DNA from: Cyanobacteriota bacterium SRBZ.bins.94.201705
GTDB lineage: Bacteria; Cyanobacteriota; Cyanobacteriia; Cyanobacteriales; Cyanobacteriaceae
DNA length: 64,000 bases
NCBI GenBank assembly: GCA_030549855.1
Contig: JAUQQP010000039.1
Location: forward strand, 40,866-104,865
Direction of reading: 5' to 3'
The position numbers and the translations under genes are program-made. Of this stretch, positions 16,975-25,931 are shown in pieces. The notes below the pieces were generated by a model, which saw only the letters and a list, made by a program, of their open reading frames with translations, was not told where the DNA came from and made no database searches. Within the stretch, counting starts at the first letter, position 1. Every line of letters starts with the position of its first letter.

Positions 16975-18180
16975 ATGAAACTGGCTATTTTAGACGTTGC
17001 TTGGCACCACCATAAGTGTTTTAGGGAAATACAAGAGACTATTTACTACGCCGCCAGGGAGTTGGGATACGATTGTATTTTCACCTCCGACACTACTCTT
17101 GATGACCGTATCTATATCGTATTTTCCGTCAACATATGTAGAATTCCCTTGGAAAACCTGCCACGGCGTATTATCCTTTACAATTTGGAACAAATATACC
17201 CCGATTCTCCTTTCTTCAAAGAGGGATGGAATTATCAGGATTATTTATTCCAGTATTCCCTTTGGGATTACAGTTTGGCTAACATTCGTCAATTGAAACA
17301 GTGGGGTATTGACAGAATCGAGTATCTGCCTGTGGGGTATATGCCGCAATTAACTCGCATTCCCCATGCTGCCAAAAAGGACATAGATGTGCTATTTTAT
17401 GGTTCTATGAATTCACGTCGTCAGACAATCCTCGATTCCCTGTCGGCAAAAGGCGCAAAAGTGGAATACTTATTTGGTGTTTATGGGGAGGAGAGAGACA
17501 GTTATATAGCTAGGGCTAAAATTGTTTTGAATATGCACTTTTATGATGCTAAACTATTCGAGATAGTCAGAGTATCTTACTTGTTGGCCAATAGAGTTTT
17601 TGTAATTTCAGAGACAGGCGACAATAGCGAGGAAGAAAACTATTTCGCCGGTGGCTTAGTTTCTTGCGACTATGACAGTCTAGTAGATACCTGTATGGAG
17701 TATTTAGATAGGCAAGAAGAGAGGGATAAAATAGCAGAAAAAGGCTTTCAACTAATATCCCAACGCCCAGCTACTTTGTATTTGCAAAACGCCCTTAATT
17801 CTACCTTGGAGACTGGCATCAATGACACTGCATTCGTTGTAGATTTCTGTCGGAAGAAGGCTGCCAAAACTTGCTTTGAAAATGGACAATATCATGAGGC
17901 TATCCAATTATATGAACAGAGTCTGAATATAGACTATTACTGTTGGGATAGCTACATCTATTTGGGATTGAGTTATCTGTATCAGGGAGACGATTTAACG
18001 GCATATTTAACCTGGGGTAAAGGGATGGCCACCATAGTAGAAAAAACTGGCATTAAAATAGAGGATTTGGAATCTCATTTCAAAAAATTGCTTCTGTCAG
18101 AAATGGCCAAACACAAAACAAAAGGTAACCACCACTTGCTGCTAAAATTAGAACAAGCCCTACAGGAGGAAATTTTCTGA
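16975..18180 (+). CDS. CgeB/GT1-like glycosyltransferase with C-terminal TPR
   Basis: A 401-aa cytosolic protein. The first 280 residues look like a GT-B glycosyltransferase of the spore-maturation (CgeB-like) type: a donor domain containing IDVLFYGSMNSRRQTIL, then KIVLNMHFYDAKLFEIVRVS, and EYLDRQEERDKIAEKGFQLI at the end. The last 110 residues form one or two tetratricopeptide repeats (AAKTCFENGQYHEAIQLYEQ and the following pair of helices). A two-nucleotide gap separates it from a methyltransferase, and a third gene overlaps that one, so the three form an operon. The likely job is modifying a surface glycan; the substrate is unknown. Confidence 0.78.
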   Translation: MKLAILDVAWHHHKCFREIQETIYYAARELGYDCIFTSDTTLDDRIYIVFSVNICRIPLENLPRRIILYNLEQIYPDSPFFKEGWNYQDYLFQYSLWDYSLANIRQLKQWGIDRIEYLPVGYMPQLTRIPHAAKKDIDVLFYGSMNSRRQTILDSLSAKGAKVEYLFGVYGEERDSYIARAKIVLNMHFYDAKLFEIVRVSYLLANRVFVISETGDNSEEENYFAGGLVSCDYDSLVDTCMEYLDRQEERDKIAEKGFQLISQRPATLYLQNALNSTLETGINDTAFVVDFCRKKAAKTCFENGQYHEAIQLYEQSLNIDYYCWDSYIYLGLSYLYQGDDLTAYLTWGKGMATIVEKTGIKIEDLESHFKKLLLSEMAKHKTKGNHHLLLKLEQALQEEIF

Positions 18181-18181
18181 C

Positions 18182-18925
18182 ATGGAAAAAATACAGTTCA
18201 ACCTGAAAGACTATATCAAGTTTGTCACCGAGGAAATAGATAATAATATTTATAGGCCAGTAAGGGGGAATAGCTATCTGGAGGTGTTGAAGGCACTTCA
18301 CGAATACCTCAAACCCAATACTTACTTGGAAATAGGAGTTGCCGGGGGGGGAAGTCTGGCTTTGGCAGATGCAGAAAGGATAATAGGAGTTGACCCGGCA
18401 CCCAATTTAGCGGAAAATGAGAGGTATAAAATATACCCAAAAACCAGTGATTTATTTTTTGAAGAAGATGCCCCTCAGTTGTTTGCCCAGCAGAAAATCG
18501 ACTTGGCTTTTATAGACGGCATGCATTTATTCGAGTTTGCCCTAAGAGACTTTATAAACATAGAAAGATACAGTCACAAGGAGGGGTATATAGCAATTCA
18601 TGACATACTGCCGCGCACTTTTTCCGAGGCGAGTAGGGGAAGAATGACTGTAAATTGGACTGGGGATGTTTGGCGTTTAATTATTACCCTCAGAAAATAT
18701 CGTCCCGACTTAAATATAATTGTACTAGATTCTGCCCCCACTGGCCTAGCTGTAGTTACTAATTTAAACCCTGACTCTAACTTTTTGAGGGAAAATTTTG
18801 AAGACATATTCAAAGAGATTATGGAAGTTAAAACCATGTCATTCCTGGAAGCAAGGGATTTGGTTATGCACACCTTTAGCACTCAATTATACTTGATGAA
18901 TCTGGTAATGAAGGACATGTCATGA
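18182..18925 (+). CDS. Class I SAM-dependent methyltransferase (Methyltransf_24)
   Basis: A 247-aa methyltransferase. The SAM-binding loop is TYLEIGVAGGGSLALADAER, followed by IIGVDPAPNL, and LAFIDGMHLFEFALRD holds the acidic and histidine residues typical of this family of small-molecule and sugar methyltransferases (as in cephalosporin hydroxylase-like and TylF-like groups). No membrane segment. It starts 2 bp after the glycosyltransferase and overlaps the next ORF by 4 bp (ATGA), implying translational coupling. Inference: O-methylation of a sugar or a related polar metabolite. Confidence 0.82.
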   Translation: MEKIQFNLKDYIKFVTEEIDNNIYRPVRGNSYLEVLKALHEYLKPNTYLEIGVAGGGSLALADAERIIGVDPAPNLAENERYKIYPKTSDLFFEEDAPQLFAQQKIDLAFIDGMHLFEFALRDFINIERYSHKEGYIAIHDILPRTFSEASRGRMTVNWTGDVWRLIITLRKYRPDLNIIVLDSAPTGLAVVTNLNPDSNFLRENFEDIFKEIMEVKTMSFLEARDLVMHTFSTQLYLMNLVMKDMS

Positions 18926-19803
18926 AAATCTTGTTTATTTCCCCTGGAAACCAGCCAGACTATCAGTGTGATTCTCTGTTTCATGGTTTAAGATGCCTTT
19001 TGGGCGATTCCGTAGTTGATGTCAATAAGATTCCCTACATGTATAAGAGTTTCTCTGAGGAAAAAAGAAGACAATTATATGGAAAGGGGTTTACCTTATA
19101 TGGCTTGTTGGATGACATAGAGATAGACAGGGGAGATATAGAAAACAAGATAAAAACCCATTATTTCGATTGGGTTGTTTACGGCAGCATTTGGCGTTGT
19201 CAGGATTTTTTGCCCCTAGTTTTTGAGAGTTATCCCCCCGAAAAAATAATTTTCATCGATGGAGAAGACCATTCCAAAATTATAATGCCCCTCTTAACAA
19301 GAGGAATATACTTTAAGAGAGAGTTATACTCCGAAAACAGATGGGTACATCCCATTCACTTTGCCATACCAGAAGAAAAATTTGTAAGGGATATAGCCAG
19401 TCTAGAGAAAACCGATTTTTTTGCCCCTTGTAACCCCACAGATAGGACTACTTACATATATGAAACAGAGGAATCTTACTATAAACAATACCGGGAAAGT
19501 TTTTACGGGGTTACTATGAAAAAAGCCGGCTGGGATTGTCTTCGTCATTATGAAATAATATCCCAAGGATGTGCCCCCTATTTTTACGAAATTTACAACT
19601 GTCCTTATTTAACGATGCATCGATTTCCCCGTTATGAGGTTATAAAGCTAATGACAATAGCAGACGACTATTTTCGGGGAGGAAATTTCGACTTGCAGGG
19701 GTATATTACCTACCTAGAATTTCTATTTGCCTATGCTAAAAAATACCTAACAACCATTGCCTTGGCAAAATACTTACTAGACACCTGCAAACAATCCCAG
19801 TAG
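18922..19803 (+). CDS. Hypothetical glycosyltransferase-like protein
   Basis: A 293-aa protein with no family I can name with certainty. It begins with a Rossmann-like strand (MKILFISPGNQPDYQ), has IDGEDHSKI in the middle, and a region WDCLRHYEIISQGCAPYFYE that resembles the donor-binding helix of CgeB/GT1-like glycosyltransferases, where E-x-x-S-x-G-C is common. It may therefore be a second, divergent glycosyltransferase. It overlaps the methyltransferase by four bases. No signal peptide or membrane helix. Confidence 0.68.
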   Translation: MKILFISPGNQPDYQCDSLFHGLRCLLGDSVVDVNKIPYMYKSFSEEKRRQLYGKGFTLYGLLDDIEIDRGDIENKIKTHYFDWVVYGSIWRCQDFLPLVFESYPPEKIIFIDGEDHSKIIMPLLTRGIYFKRELYSENRWVHPIHFAIPEEKFVRDIASLEKTDFFAPCNPTDRTTYIYETEESYYKQYRESFYGVTMKKAGWDCLRHYEIISQGCAPYFYEIYNCPYLTMHRFPRYEVIKLMTIADDYFRGGNFDLQGYITYLEFLFAYAKKYLTTIALAKYLLDTCKQSQ

Positions 19804-19897
19804 ACAAGGAAAATGTTTCCCCACCTGGCTTTTGTTCTAGAATGTTACTAAGTTTTATTAAGCCTTTTCAGCAAACAAGGAAGGATTCGGGGAGATA

Positions 19898-20623
19898 ATG
19901 AGTTTTTTTAAGCAGCAACAGCCGATATTACAAAAAAAACAACTGGACTGTAATGAGGAAACCTATAAGCATATGAGGTGTGTAAGGGTGGGGGTAGCAG
20001 AGAAATTACACCTTTCAGGGATATACACTTGTGTAGACCAGGCCATGTTAGTATGGGGGTTAATAACAGGGATAGTCTTTCTGGGAGGGCAATTTCTGAC
20101 TATAAGTTGGCAGATTCAGGCCGTTTTTTGGTCAATTCTCACCCTAATAGGCATAATCCTCATGATAATATTAACCTACAGCTGGACAGTGTGGGAGAGA
20201 ATAACAGGGTTGCTGTATACTTGGGCAATTCTGATGTTGTTAGGGATGGCATTGACGGATAGTGCCATTTTCCTGGGTTGGGGTTATATTCTATCCCATT
20301 TGTGTCACCTGTGGTTGATTTTGAGCGCCATAGGCTATAGTATAACTGGTTGGATGATTCACTCCCGTGCCTTTTTCCTGTCTGCCTTGATTCATGCCAT
20401 CATGGTATTGCTGTTGCCGCTGTTTGGGGGTTGGCAATTTGCAGCTACTGGCATAGTAATGACGGGGAATTTATGGCTTTTCTCGGAGGCACAGTGGGAT
20501 ATGCTATTACCAAGGGAATTAAAACAGTTAAAAAGCGAAGGCGCCTTTGAATTGACTCCTGCCGGCATTAGCCGTTTCACCACAAGTGGGAGGGGTGGGA
20601 AAGATTTTGCCGGGATTGGCTAA
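19898..20623 (+). CDS. Multi-pass membrane protein of unknown function
   Basis: A 241-aa integral membrane protein. About five to six hydrophobic helices lie between residues 46 and 200 (for example MLVWGLITGIVFLGGQFL and FWSILTLIGIILMIILTY), followed by a soluble tail with a Ser/Gly-rich end. No transporter or enzyme signature is visible. The Shine-Dalgarno GGGGAGA precedes the ATG. Its last 96 bp overlap the convergent glcD gene end to end, which is long for a convergent overlap, so one of the two C-termini may be extended. Confidence 0.7.
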   Translation: MSFFKQQQPILQKKQLDCNEETYKHMRCVRVGVAEKLHLSGIYTCVDQAMLVWGLITGIVFLGGQFLTISWQIQAVFWSILTLIGIILMIILTYSWTVWERITGLLYTWAILMLLGMALTDSAIFLGWGYILSHLCHLWLILSAIGYSITGWMIHSRAFFLSALIHAIMVLLLPLFGGWQFAATGIVMTGNLWLFSEAQWDMLLPRELKQLKSEGAFELTPAGISRFTTSGRGGKDFAGIG

Positions 20624-21982
20624 ACCATAGGGGTTAAAACAGCGACGCACATATTGCTGTGTTTCTAAGTCGACTTCTGTAAACATTTCCGTCATGTAGC
20701 ACTTCTTGTCACTACCAATACCATGTTCACCGGAAATACTACCACCCATTCGCACACAGAGTTTAAGGATTTCTCCCCCCAATTCTTCCACCTTGGCAAA
20801 GGCGCCTTCTACTGACTGGTCGTATAGAATTAAGGGATGTAAATTGCCATCACCAGCATGGAAAACATTAGCAATGGGGAAACCATACTTTTCACTGAGA
20901 CGATTAATTTCTGCTAAGACTTGAGGTAATTTAGAGCGAGGCACCACTCCATCCTGTACAAAATAATTAGGGCTAATTTTCCCCATAGCAGCAAAAGCCG
21001 CTTTTCTCCCCTTCCACAACTTCATCCTGGTAGCCTCATCACTGGCGGAGGTAATACTTCTTGCGCCACAACGACGACAAATCTCTGCCACCTTCTCCTT
21101 GTAGGCTTCAACCTCCACCTGTAAGCCGTCCAATTCTACCAACAGGATAGCCTGGGCATCCCGGGGGTAACAATCAGTGGCTACCACATCCTCCACCGCA
21201 TTGATGCTAAAATTGTCCATCATCTCCATTCCCGCCGGGATAATCCCCGCCTGGATGATACCCGCCACCGCACTCCCGGCTTCCTCAATACTGTTGAAGT
21301 CCGCAAGTATCACACCCACAGACTCGGGCCTTTTTAATATTTTTAACACAATTTCTGTAGCTATGCCCAAAGTCCCCTCTGAGCCAACAAACAAGCCTGT
21401 CAAGTCAAATAGGGGCATTTCCGATACCATTCCCCCCGTCTTCACAATCTCCCCTTCCCCCGTCACTATAGTCAACCCCAACACGTGATTTGTAGTAACT
21501 CCATACTTTAGACAGTGTACGCCCCCAGAATTTTCCGCCACGTTACCACCAATAGAACAGATTATCTGACTAGAGGGATCTGGGGCATAATAGAAACCAG
21601 CACCACTGACAGCCTGGGTAACCCAGTTGTTGATTACCCCGGGTTGCACCACCACCCTCTGATTTTCCAAATCGATAGCCAGTATTTGCCTCATTCTGGC
21701 CGTTACAATAAGAATACAGTCCTCCACTGGTAGGGCGCCACCCGACAAGCCTGTGCCTGCACCTCTTGCCACCCAGGGGATTTTATGCTTGTTACAAATT
21801 TTAACAATTTCTGCTACCTGTTGGGTGGTGCGAGGAAGAGTAACCAAAGCGGGGCGTTGGCGGTATTGAGGCAGGCCGTCACACTCATAGGTCAACAGTT
21901 CCTCCTTCCGCTTGACAACCCCGTCGGAACCCAGTATCCTTTCTAATTGTACAATAATAGACTGCCATTGTCTAGTGGTCAT
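20528..21982 (-). CDS. glcD: Glycolate dehydrogenase FAD subunit (GlcD-like)
   Basis: A 484-aa FAD-linked oxidase of the vanillyl-alcohol oxidase superfamily. The PCMH domain shows PWVARGAGTGLSGGALP as the FAD-binding loop and FYYAPDPSSQIICSIGGNV later. The C-terminal domain ends GGSISGEHGIGSDKK and the NPGKIFP segment. In cyanobacteria GlcD oxidises glycolate to glyoxylate in photorespiration, donating electrons to the quinone pool. It could also be a D-lactate dehydrogenase; sequence alone does not decide. The last residues after FPTPPTC are unusually long and lie in the overlap with the convergent membrane protein. Confidence 0.88.
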   Translation of the reverse strand: MTTRQWQSIIVQLERILGSDGVVKRKEELLTYECDGLPQYRQRPALVTLPRTTQQVAEIVKICNKHKIPWVARGAGTGLSGGALPVEDCILIVTARMRQILAIDLENQRVVVQPGVINNWVTQAVSGAGFYYAPDPSSQIICSIGGNVAENSGGVHCLKYGVTTNHVLGLTIVTGEGEIVKTGGMVSEMPLFDLTGLFVGSEGTLGIATEIVLKILKRPESVGVILADFNSIEEAGSAVAGIIQAGIIPAGMEMMDNFSINAVEDVVATDCYPRDAQAILLVELDGLQVEVEAYKEKVAEICRRCGARSITSASDEATRMKLWKGRKAAFAAMGKISPNYFVQDGVVPRSKLPQVLAEINRLSEKYGFPIANVFHAGDGNLHPLILYDQSVEGAFAKVEELGGEILKLCVRMGGSISGEHGIGSDKKCYMTEMFTEVDLETQQYVRRCFNPYGLANPGKIFPTPPTCGETANAGRSQFKGAFAF

Positions 21983-22114
21983 AGGTGGGTGGCGTGGTAG
22001 ATGTGGGGCTTTCTCCCTTATATAGGGCTAACTGGTAATATCATATCAAAAGGTTGTACAGTAGTGCCAAGGGTAAACTAGTTTAAGAGGAAGTAGTAGA
22101 CAGCCGATTATCCT

Positions 22115-24691
22115 ATGCAAAATCCCTATAAACCCAGTGAAATCGAGGCTAAGTGGCAAAAACAATGGTCTGACAGTCAACTATACCTGACAGAGGAAAA
22201 TAGCGACAAGCCCAAATTTTATGCCCTCTCCATGTTTCCCTATCCTTCAGGCAAGTTACACATGGGGCACGTGCGGAATTATGTTATCACAGATGTCATT
22301 GCCCGTTACAAGAGGATGAGGGGGTATAGGGTATTACACCCCATGGGATGGGATGCCTTCGGTTTGCCAGCAGAAAATGCCGCCATAGACAGAGGAATCC
22401 ATCCTGCCAAATGGACTTATGAGAATATAGCCCAGATGCGCGCCCAATTGAAAGACTTGGGCTTGTCTATCGACTGGACGAGGGAAGTTACCACTTGTTC
22501 CCCAGAATATTATAAGTGGACTCAGTGGCTGTTTTTGCAATTTTTTGAAGCAGGACTAGCCTATCAGAAAGAAGCTGCGGTAAACTGGGATCCAGTAGAC
22601 CAAACGGTATTAGCCAATGAACAAGTCTCTGCCGATGGCTACTCCTGGCGTAGTGGCGCTAAGGTAGAAAAGAGGATGTTAAAACAGTGGTTTCTCCGAA
22701 TTACCGCCTATGCCGAGGAGTTGCTAGAAGACTTGAAAAAATTGCCGGGGTGGCCAGAAAAGGTTAAAGTAATGCAGGAAAACTGGATAGGCAAATCCCT
22801 AGGCGCCTATCTGGAATTCCCTATAGTCGGCAGGGAGGAAAAAATCCCCGTCTTCACCACTCGCCCTGATACCGTTTTTGGTGTAACCTATGTGGTATTA
22901 GCCCCCGAACATCCCCTGACTCTGCAAGTTACCACCCCAGACAGAAAAGAGGCAGTGGAGGCTTTTATAAAAGAGGTTACCCAAGAAAGTGAAATCGAGC
23001 GCACTGCTGAGGATAAGCCCAAAAGAGGCATTCTGACTGGTGGTAAGGCCATTAACCCCTTCACCGGCGAAGAAATCCCTATCCTCGTTGCCGATTATGT
23101 GCTATATGAATATGGTACTGGGGCAGTAATGGGGGTACCAGCCCATGATACGAGAGATTTTCAATTTGCCAAAGAGAATCAGTTGCCCATCAAGGTAGTT
23201 ATTATCCCCAAAGACGCCCAACAGGAGGAATTTACCCTCACTCAAGCCTATACAGAAGCAGGTATACTGGTTAACAGTGGCCAATTCACGGGGATGGAGA
23301 GTGAAGCCGCCAAACAGGCTATTATTCAATACGCCACTGAGAAAGGTTTTGGTAGACAGCAAGTACAATACCGTCTCAGAGACTGGTTAATCTCCCGACA
23401 ACGTTACTGGGGATGTCCTATTCCTATCATCCACTGTCCCGACTGTGGTATAGTACCAGTACCAGTGGAAGACTTGCCCGTTACTCTTCCAGAAAATGTA
23501 GAATTCACTGGCAGGGGCCCCTCTCCCCTCGCTAAACTAGAAGAATGGGTCAATGTACCTTGTCCTAAGTGTGGTAAACCCGCTAAACGGGAAACCGACA
23601 CCATGGACACCTTCATTGACTCCTCCTGGTACTTCTTGCGCTATACTGATCCCCATAACGATAAACAGCCCTTCAGTCTAGATAAGGTTAATGATTGGCT
23701 TCCCGTAGATCAGTATGTAGGCGGAATAGAACATGCTATCCTCCACTTGTTATACTCCAGGTTTTTTACAAAAGTACTGCGAGATAGAGGGCTGGTGAAA
23801 ATATCTGAACCTTTTGATAGACTGTTAACCCAGGGGATGGTACAGGGGCTGACCTATAAGAATGTAAACACGGGTAAATATTTGCGGCCAGACCAGGTGG
23901 TGTACGAAAATGGACAGTGGTGGGATAAGGAAACCCATGAGCCGGTGGCCACTTTTTATGAGAAAATGTCCAAATCCAAGTATAATGGGGTTGACCCTCA
24001 GGAGGTGTTGTCCAAATATGGGGCTGACACTGCCCGTATGTTTATTCTCTTCAAGGCACCCCCGGAAAAAGATCTAGAATGGGATAGTGCTGATGTAGAA
24101 GGGCAATATCGTTTTCTTAACCGGGTTTGGCTGCTAGTAAACGAGTTTATAGATAATCCCAATTCCGCTAAGGATACCCGTTTTGACAAGACTCAGCTTA
24201 CCAAGGAGGAGAAGGATTTAAGACGCGTAATCCATACTGCCATCAAGGAGATTACTCAAGACTTAGAGGGAGACTATCAATTCAACACCGCTATCTCCGA
24301 ATTGATGAAGCTAAGTAACGCCTTAAAGGATAATCCCCTTAAATATTCTCCTGTCTACCGGGAGGGTATTGAAGCCCTAGTAAGATTATTAGCACCTTTT
24401 GCACCCCATATCAGTGAAGAATTATGGCATAGACTTGGCAACACCGAATCCGTCCATCTACAACCCTGGCTAGTCGCCGATGAGGAGGCTTTGCAGGCAG
24501 AAACAATCACCATTGTCATCCAGGTAAAAGGCAAAACCAGGGGTACAATCCAAGTGCCCGCCGATGCTACTATGGAACAGATAAAACAATATGCCCTCTC
24601 CTCTGATATTGCCAAGAAGTATATTGGCAGTCAGGAAGTCAAAAAGACTATCGTTGTGCCTGGCAAGCTGGTTAACTTCGTTATAGCCTGA
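22115..24691 (+). CDS. leuS: Leucyl-tRNA synthetase
   Basis: An 858-aa class I aminoacyl-tRNA synthetase. The HIGH motif is in [15 protein letters not shown] (43-57) and the KMSKS motif in [17 protein letters not shown]1 editing domain lies between them (about 220-420). The zinc-binding CPDCG...CPKCG pairs of the leucine-specific insertion are visible. The C-terminal domain ends [11 protein letters not shown]. Complete. It is preceded by a 130-bp intergenic region and followed by a strong intrinsic terminator, so it is monocistronic. Confidence 0.97.
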   Translation: MQNPYKPSEIEAKWQKQWSDSQLYLTEENSDKPKFYALSMFPYPSGKLHMGHVRNYVITDVIARYKRMRGYRVLHPMGWDAFGLPAENAAIDRGIHPAKWTYENIAQMRAQLKDLGLSIDWTREVTTCSPEYYKWTQWLFLQFFEAGLAYQKEAAVNWDPVDQTVLANEQVSADGYSWRSGAKVEKRMLKQWFLRITAYAEELLEDLKKLPGWPEKVKVMQENWIGKSLGAYLEFPIVGREEKIPVFTTRPDTVFGVTYVVLAPEHPLTLQVTTPDRKEAVEAFIKEVTQESEIERTAEDKPKRGILTGGKAINPFTGEEIPILVADYVLYEYGTGAVMGVPAHDTRDFQFAKENQLPIKVVIIPKDAQQEEFTLTQAYTEAGILVNSGQFTGMESEAAKQAIIQYATEKGFGRQQVQYRLRDWLISRQRYWGCPIPIIHCPDCGIVPVPVEDLPVTLPENVEFTGRGPSPLAKLEEWVNVPCPKCGKPAKRETDTMDTFIDSSWYFLRYTDPHNDKQPFSLDKVNDWLPVDQYVGGIEHAILHLLYSRFFTKVLRDRGLVKISEPFDRLLTQGMVQGLTYKNVNTGKYLRPDQVVYENGQWWDKETHEPVATFYEKMSKSKYNGVDPQEVLSKYGADTARMFILFKAPPEKDLEWDSADVEGQYRFLNRVWLLVNEFIDNPNSAKDTRFDKTQLTKEEKDLRRVIHTAIKEITQDLEGDYQFNTAISELMKLSNALKDNPLKYSPVYREGIEALVRLLAPFAPHISEELWHRLGNTESVHLQPWLVADEEALQAETITIVIQVKGKTRGTIQVPADATMEQIKQYALSSDIAKKYIGSQEVKKTIVVPGKLVNFVIA

Positions 24692-24725
24692 CCCTTGCCA
24701 TTATCTCACATTTTCTCCTCAGCCT

Positions 24726-24750
24726 TACCCCCTAGGGTGGGTTTTTTTTT
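24726..24750 (+). terminator. Intrinsic terminator after leuS
   Basis: A compact stem (ACCCCC/GGTGGGT) with loop TAGG is followed by nine T residues at 24742-24750. It lies 35 bp beyond the leuS stop and ahead of the hisH ribosome binding site. Confidence 0.75.
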
Positions 24751-24788
24751 GACAACAACACTAGCAGACGGTAAGGAGGATTATAACC

Positions 24789-25412
24789 ATGACTATTGTG
24801 GCTATCATCGACTACGACATGGGGAATTTACACTCCGTGGCAAAGGGGATAGAAAAAACTGGTGCCACCCCTATTATCACCCATTCCCCAAAAGACATTG
24901 CCGCCGCCGACGCTGTTATTCTCCCCGGTGTCGGCTCTTTTGACCCCGCTATGCTACACTTACAGGAAAGGGATTTAATCCCACCTATCCTGGATTTTGT
25001 CAAGAGTGGTAAACCCTTTTTGGGTATCTGTTTGGGGATGCAAATCCTCTTCCATTCCTCCGAGGAGGGAAAACAAAGGGGTTTAGGTATTATCCCAGGG
25101 GTTGTCAAACGTTTTCAATCTGAGCCCGGTCTAACCATTCCTCATATGGGATGGAATACAATAGAATTGACACAGTCTGACCATCCTCTCTGGTATAATC
25201 TCCCCCCCCGCTTCTATGTATACTTTGTCCATTCCTACTTTGTCTCCCCACTAAATCCCCAGGTTGTCGCCGCCCGTGTTACCCATGGATCACAAACTGT
25301 AACCGCCGCCATCGCCCATGAGAATATAATGGCCGTACAGTTTCACCCGGAAAAGTCTGCTAATTCAGGCTTACAAATTCTTAGTAATTTTGTCAGACTA
25401 GCAAGTAAGTGA
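24789..25412 (+). CDS. hisH: Imidazole glycerol phosphate synthase, glutaminase subunit
   Basis: A 207-aa class I glutamine amidotransferase that feeds ammonia to HisF in histidine synthesis. The catalytic triad is visible: the Cys in GKPFLGICLGMQ and the His/Glu pair in AVQFHPEKS. The N-terminal DYDMGNLHSVAKGIE is a HisH signature. A good Shine-Dalgarno (AAGGAGG) precedes the ATG. hisF is not adjacent. A secreted protein gene starts 4 bp after its stop. Confidence 0.95.
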   Translation: MTIVAIIDYDMGNLHSVAKGIEKTGATPIITHSPKDIAAADAVILPGVGSFDPAMLHLQERDLIPPILDFVKSGKPFLGICLGMQILFHSSEEGKQRGLGIIPGVVKRFQSEPGLTIPHMGWNTIELTQSDHPLWYNLPPRFYVYFVHSYFVSPLNPQVVAARVTHGSQTVTAAIAHENIMAVQFHPEKSANSGLQILSNFVRLASK

Positions 25413-25416
25413 AGCT

Positions 25417-25824
25417 ATGAAGAATGCCTATATTCTCCCCCTAGTTATTCTACTATCTCTGGGGAACAATTCAACAGCCTACCCCCAAACTACTAGGGAC
25501 ATTTTCTCCTATAAAAGGATTCTACAGCGGGTGGATAATATTTGTCAATCTTTTACCGTTTCTACTCTTAGGGAAAACTGTAACCAGCTACTAAAAAATA
25601 GCATTTTCTTTGACCCAGACGCTATATCCCTTTGTGAAAAAAGATTTCGTATCTCTCCTAATACCCTGGAATGTTTAAACACCATCAGAGACAAAGTATA
25701 TGTCCAATCAGAAATAAAAAAATGCGACAGAATAATAACCTCCTCCCAGACTCTGGATTGTCTGCAGAGGGAGGGAAGACAGATAACTTATGGGGGTTGT
25801 CTTTTGGGGGATACCAAGGATTAA
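25417..25824 (+). CDS. Secreted protein with three Cys-pair repeats
   Basis: A 135-aa protein not recognised. Residues 1-22 are a signal peptide (cleavage likely after a Ser-Thr-Ala stretch), and there is no later membrane segment. The mature part contains three repeats, each a cysteine followed by a charged residue, ten to eleven residues, then a T-L-(E/D)-C-L or similar: CQSFTVSTLRENC, CEKRFRISPNTLEC and CDRIITSSQTLDC. This suggests three disulfide-linked helical hairpins in the periplasm. It begins 4 bp after hisH, so it is probably translationally coupled. Confidence 0.62.
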   Translation: MKNAYILPLVILLSLGNNSTAYPQTTRDIFSYKRILQRVDNICQSFTVSTLRENCNQLLKNSIFFDPDAISLCEKRFRISPNTLECLNTIRDKVYVQSEIKKCDRIITSSQTLDCLQREGRQITYGGCLLGDTKD

Positions 25825-25931
25825 CAAGACAAAAAACGGGGGGGGAAGGGAAGGAGGGAAAAACAACAGCAAGGGTTTATAATCGAAAACCTACCACTGG
25901 TTTATAATCACAAATTTTCAGTGAGAGTTTA

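Noticed and set aside
16665..16976. Minus-strand frames in the 16.5 kb gap
   Set aside because: They consist of the degenerate repeat units translated; composition is repetitive, with no start signal.
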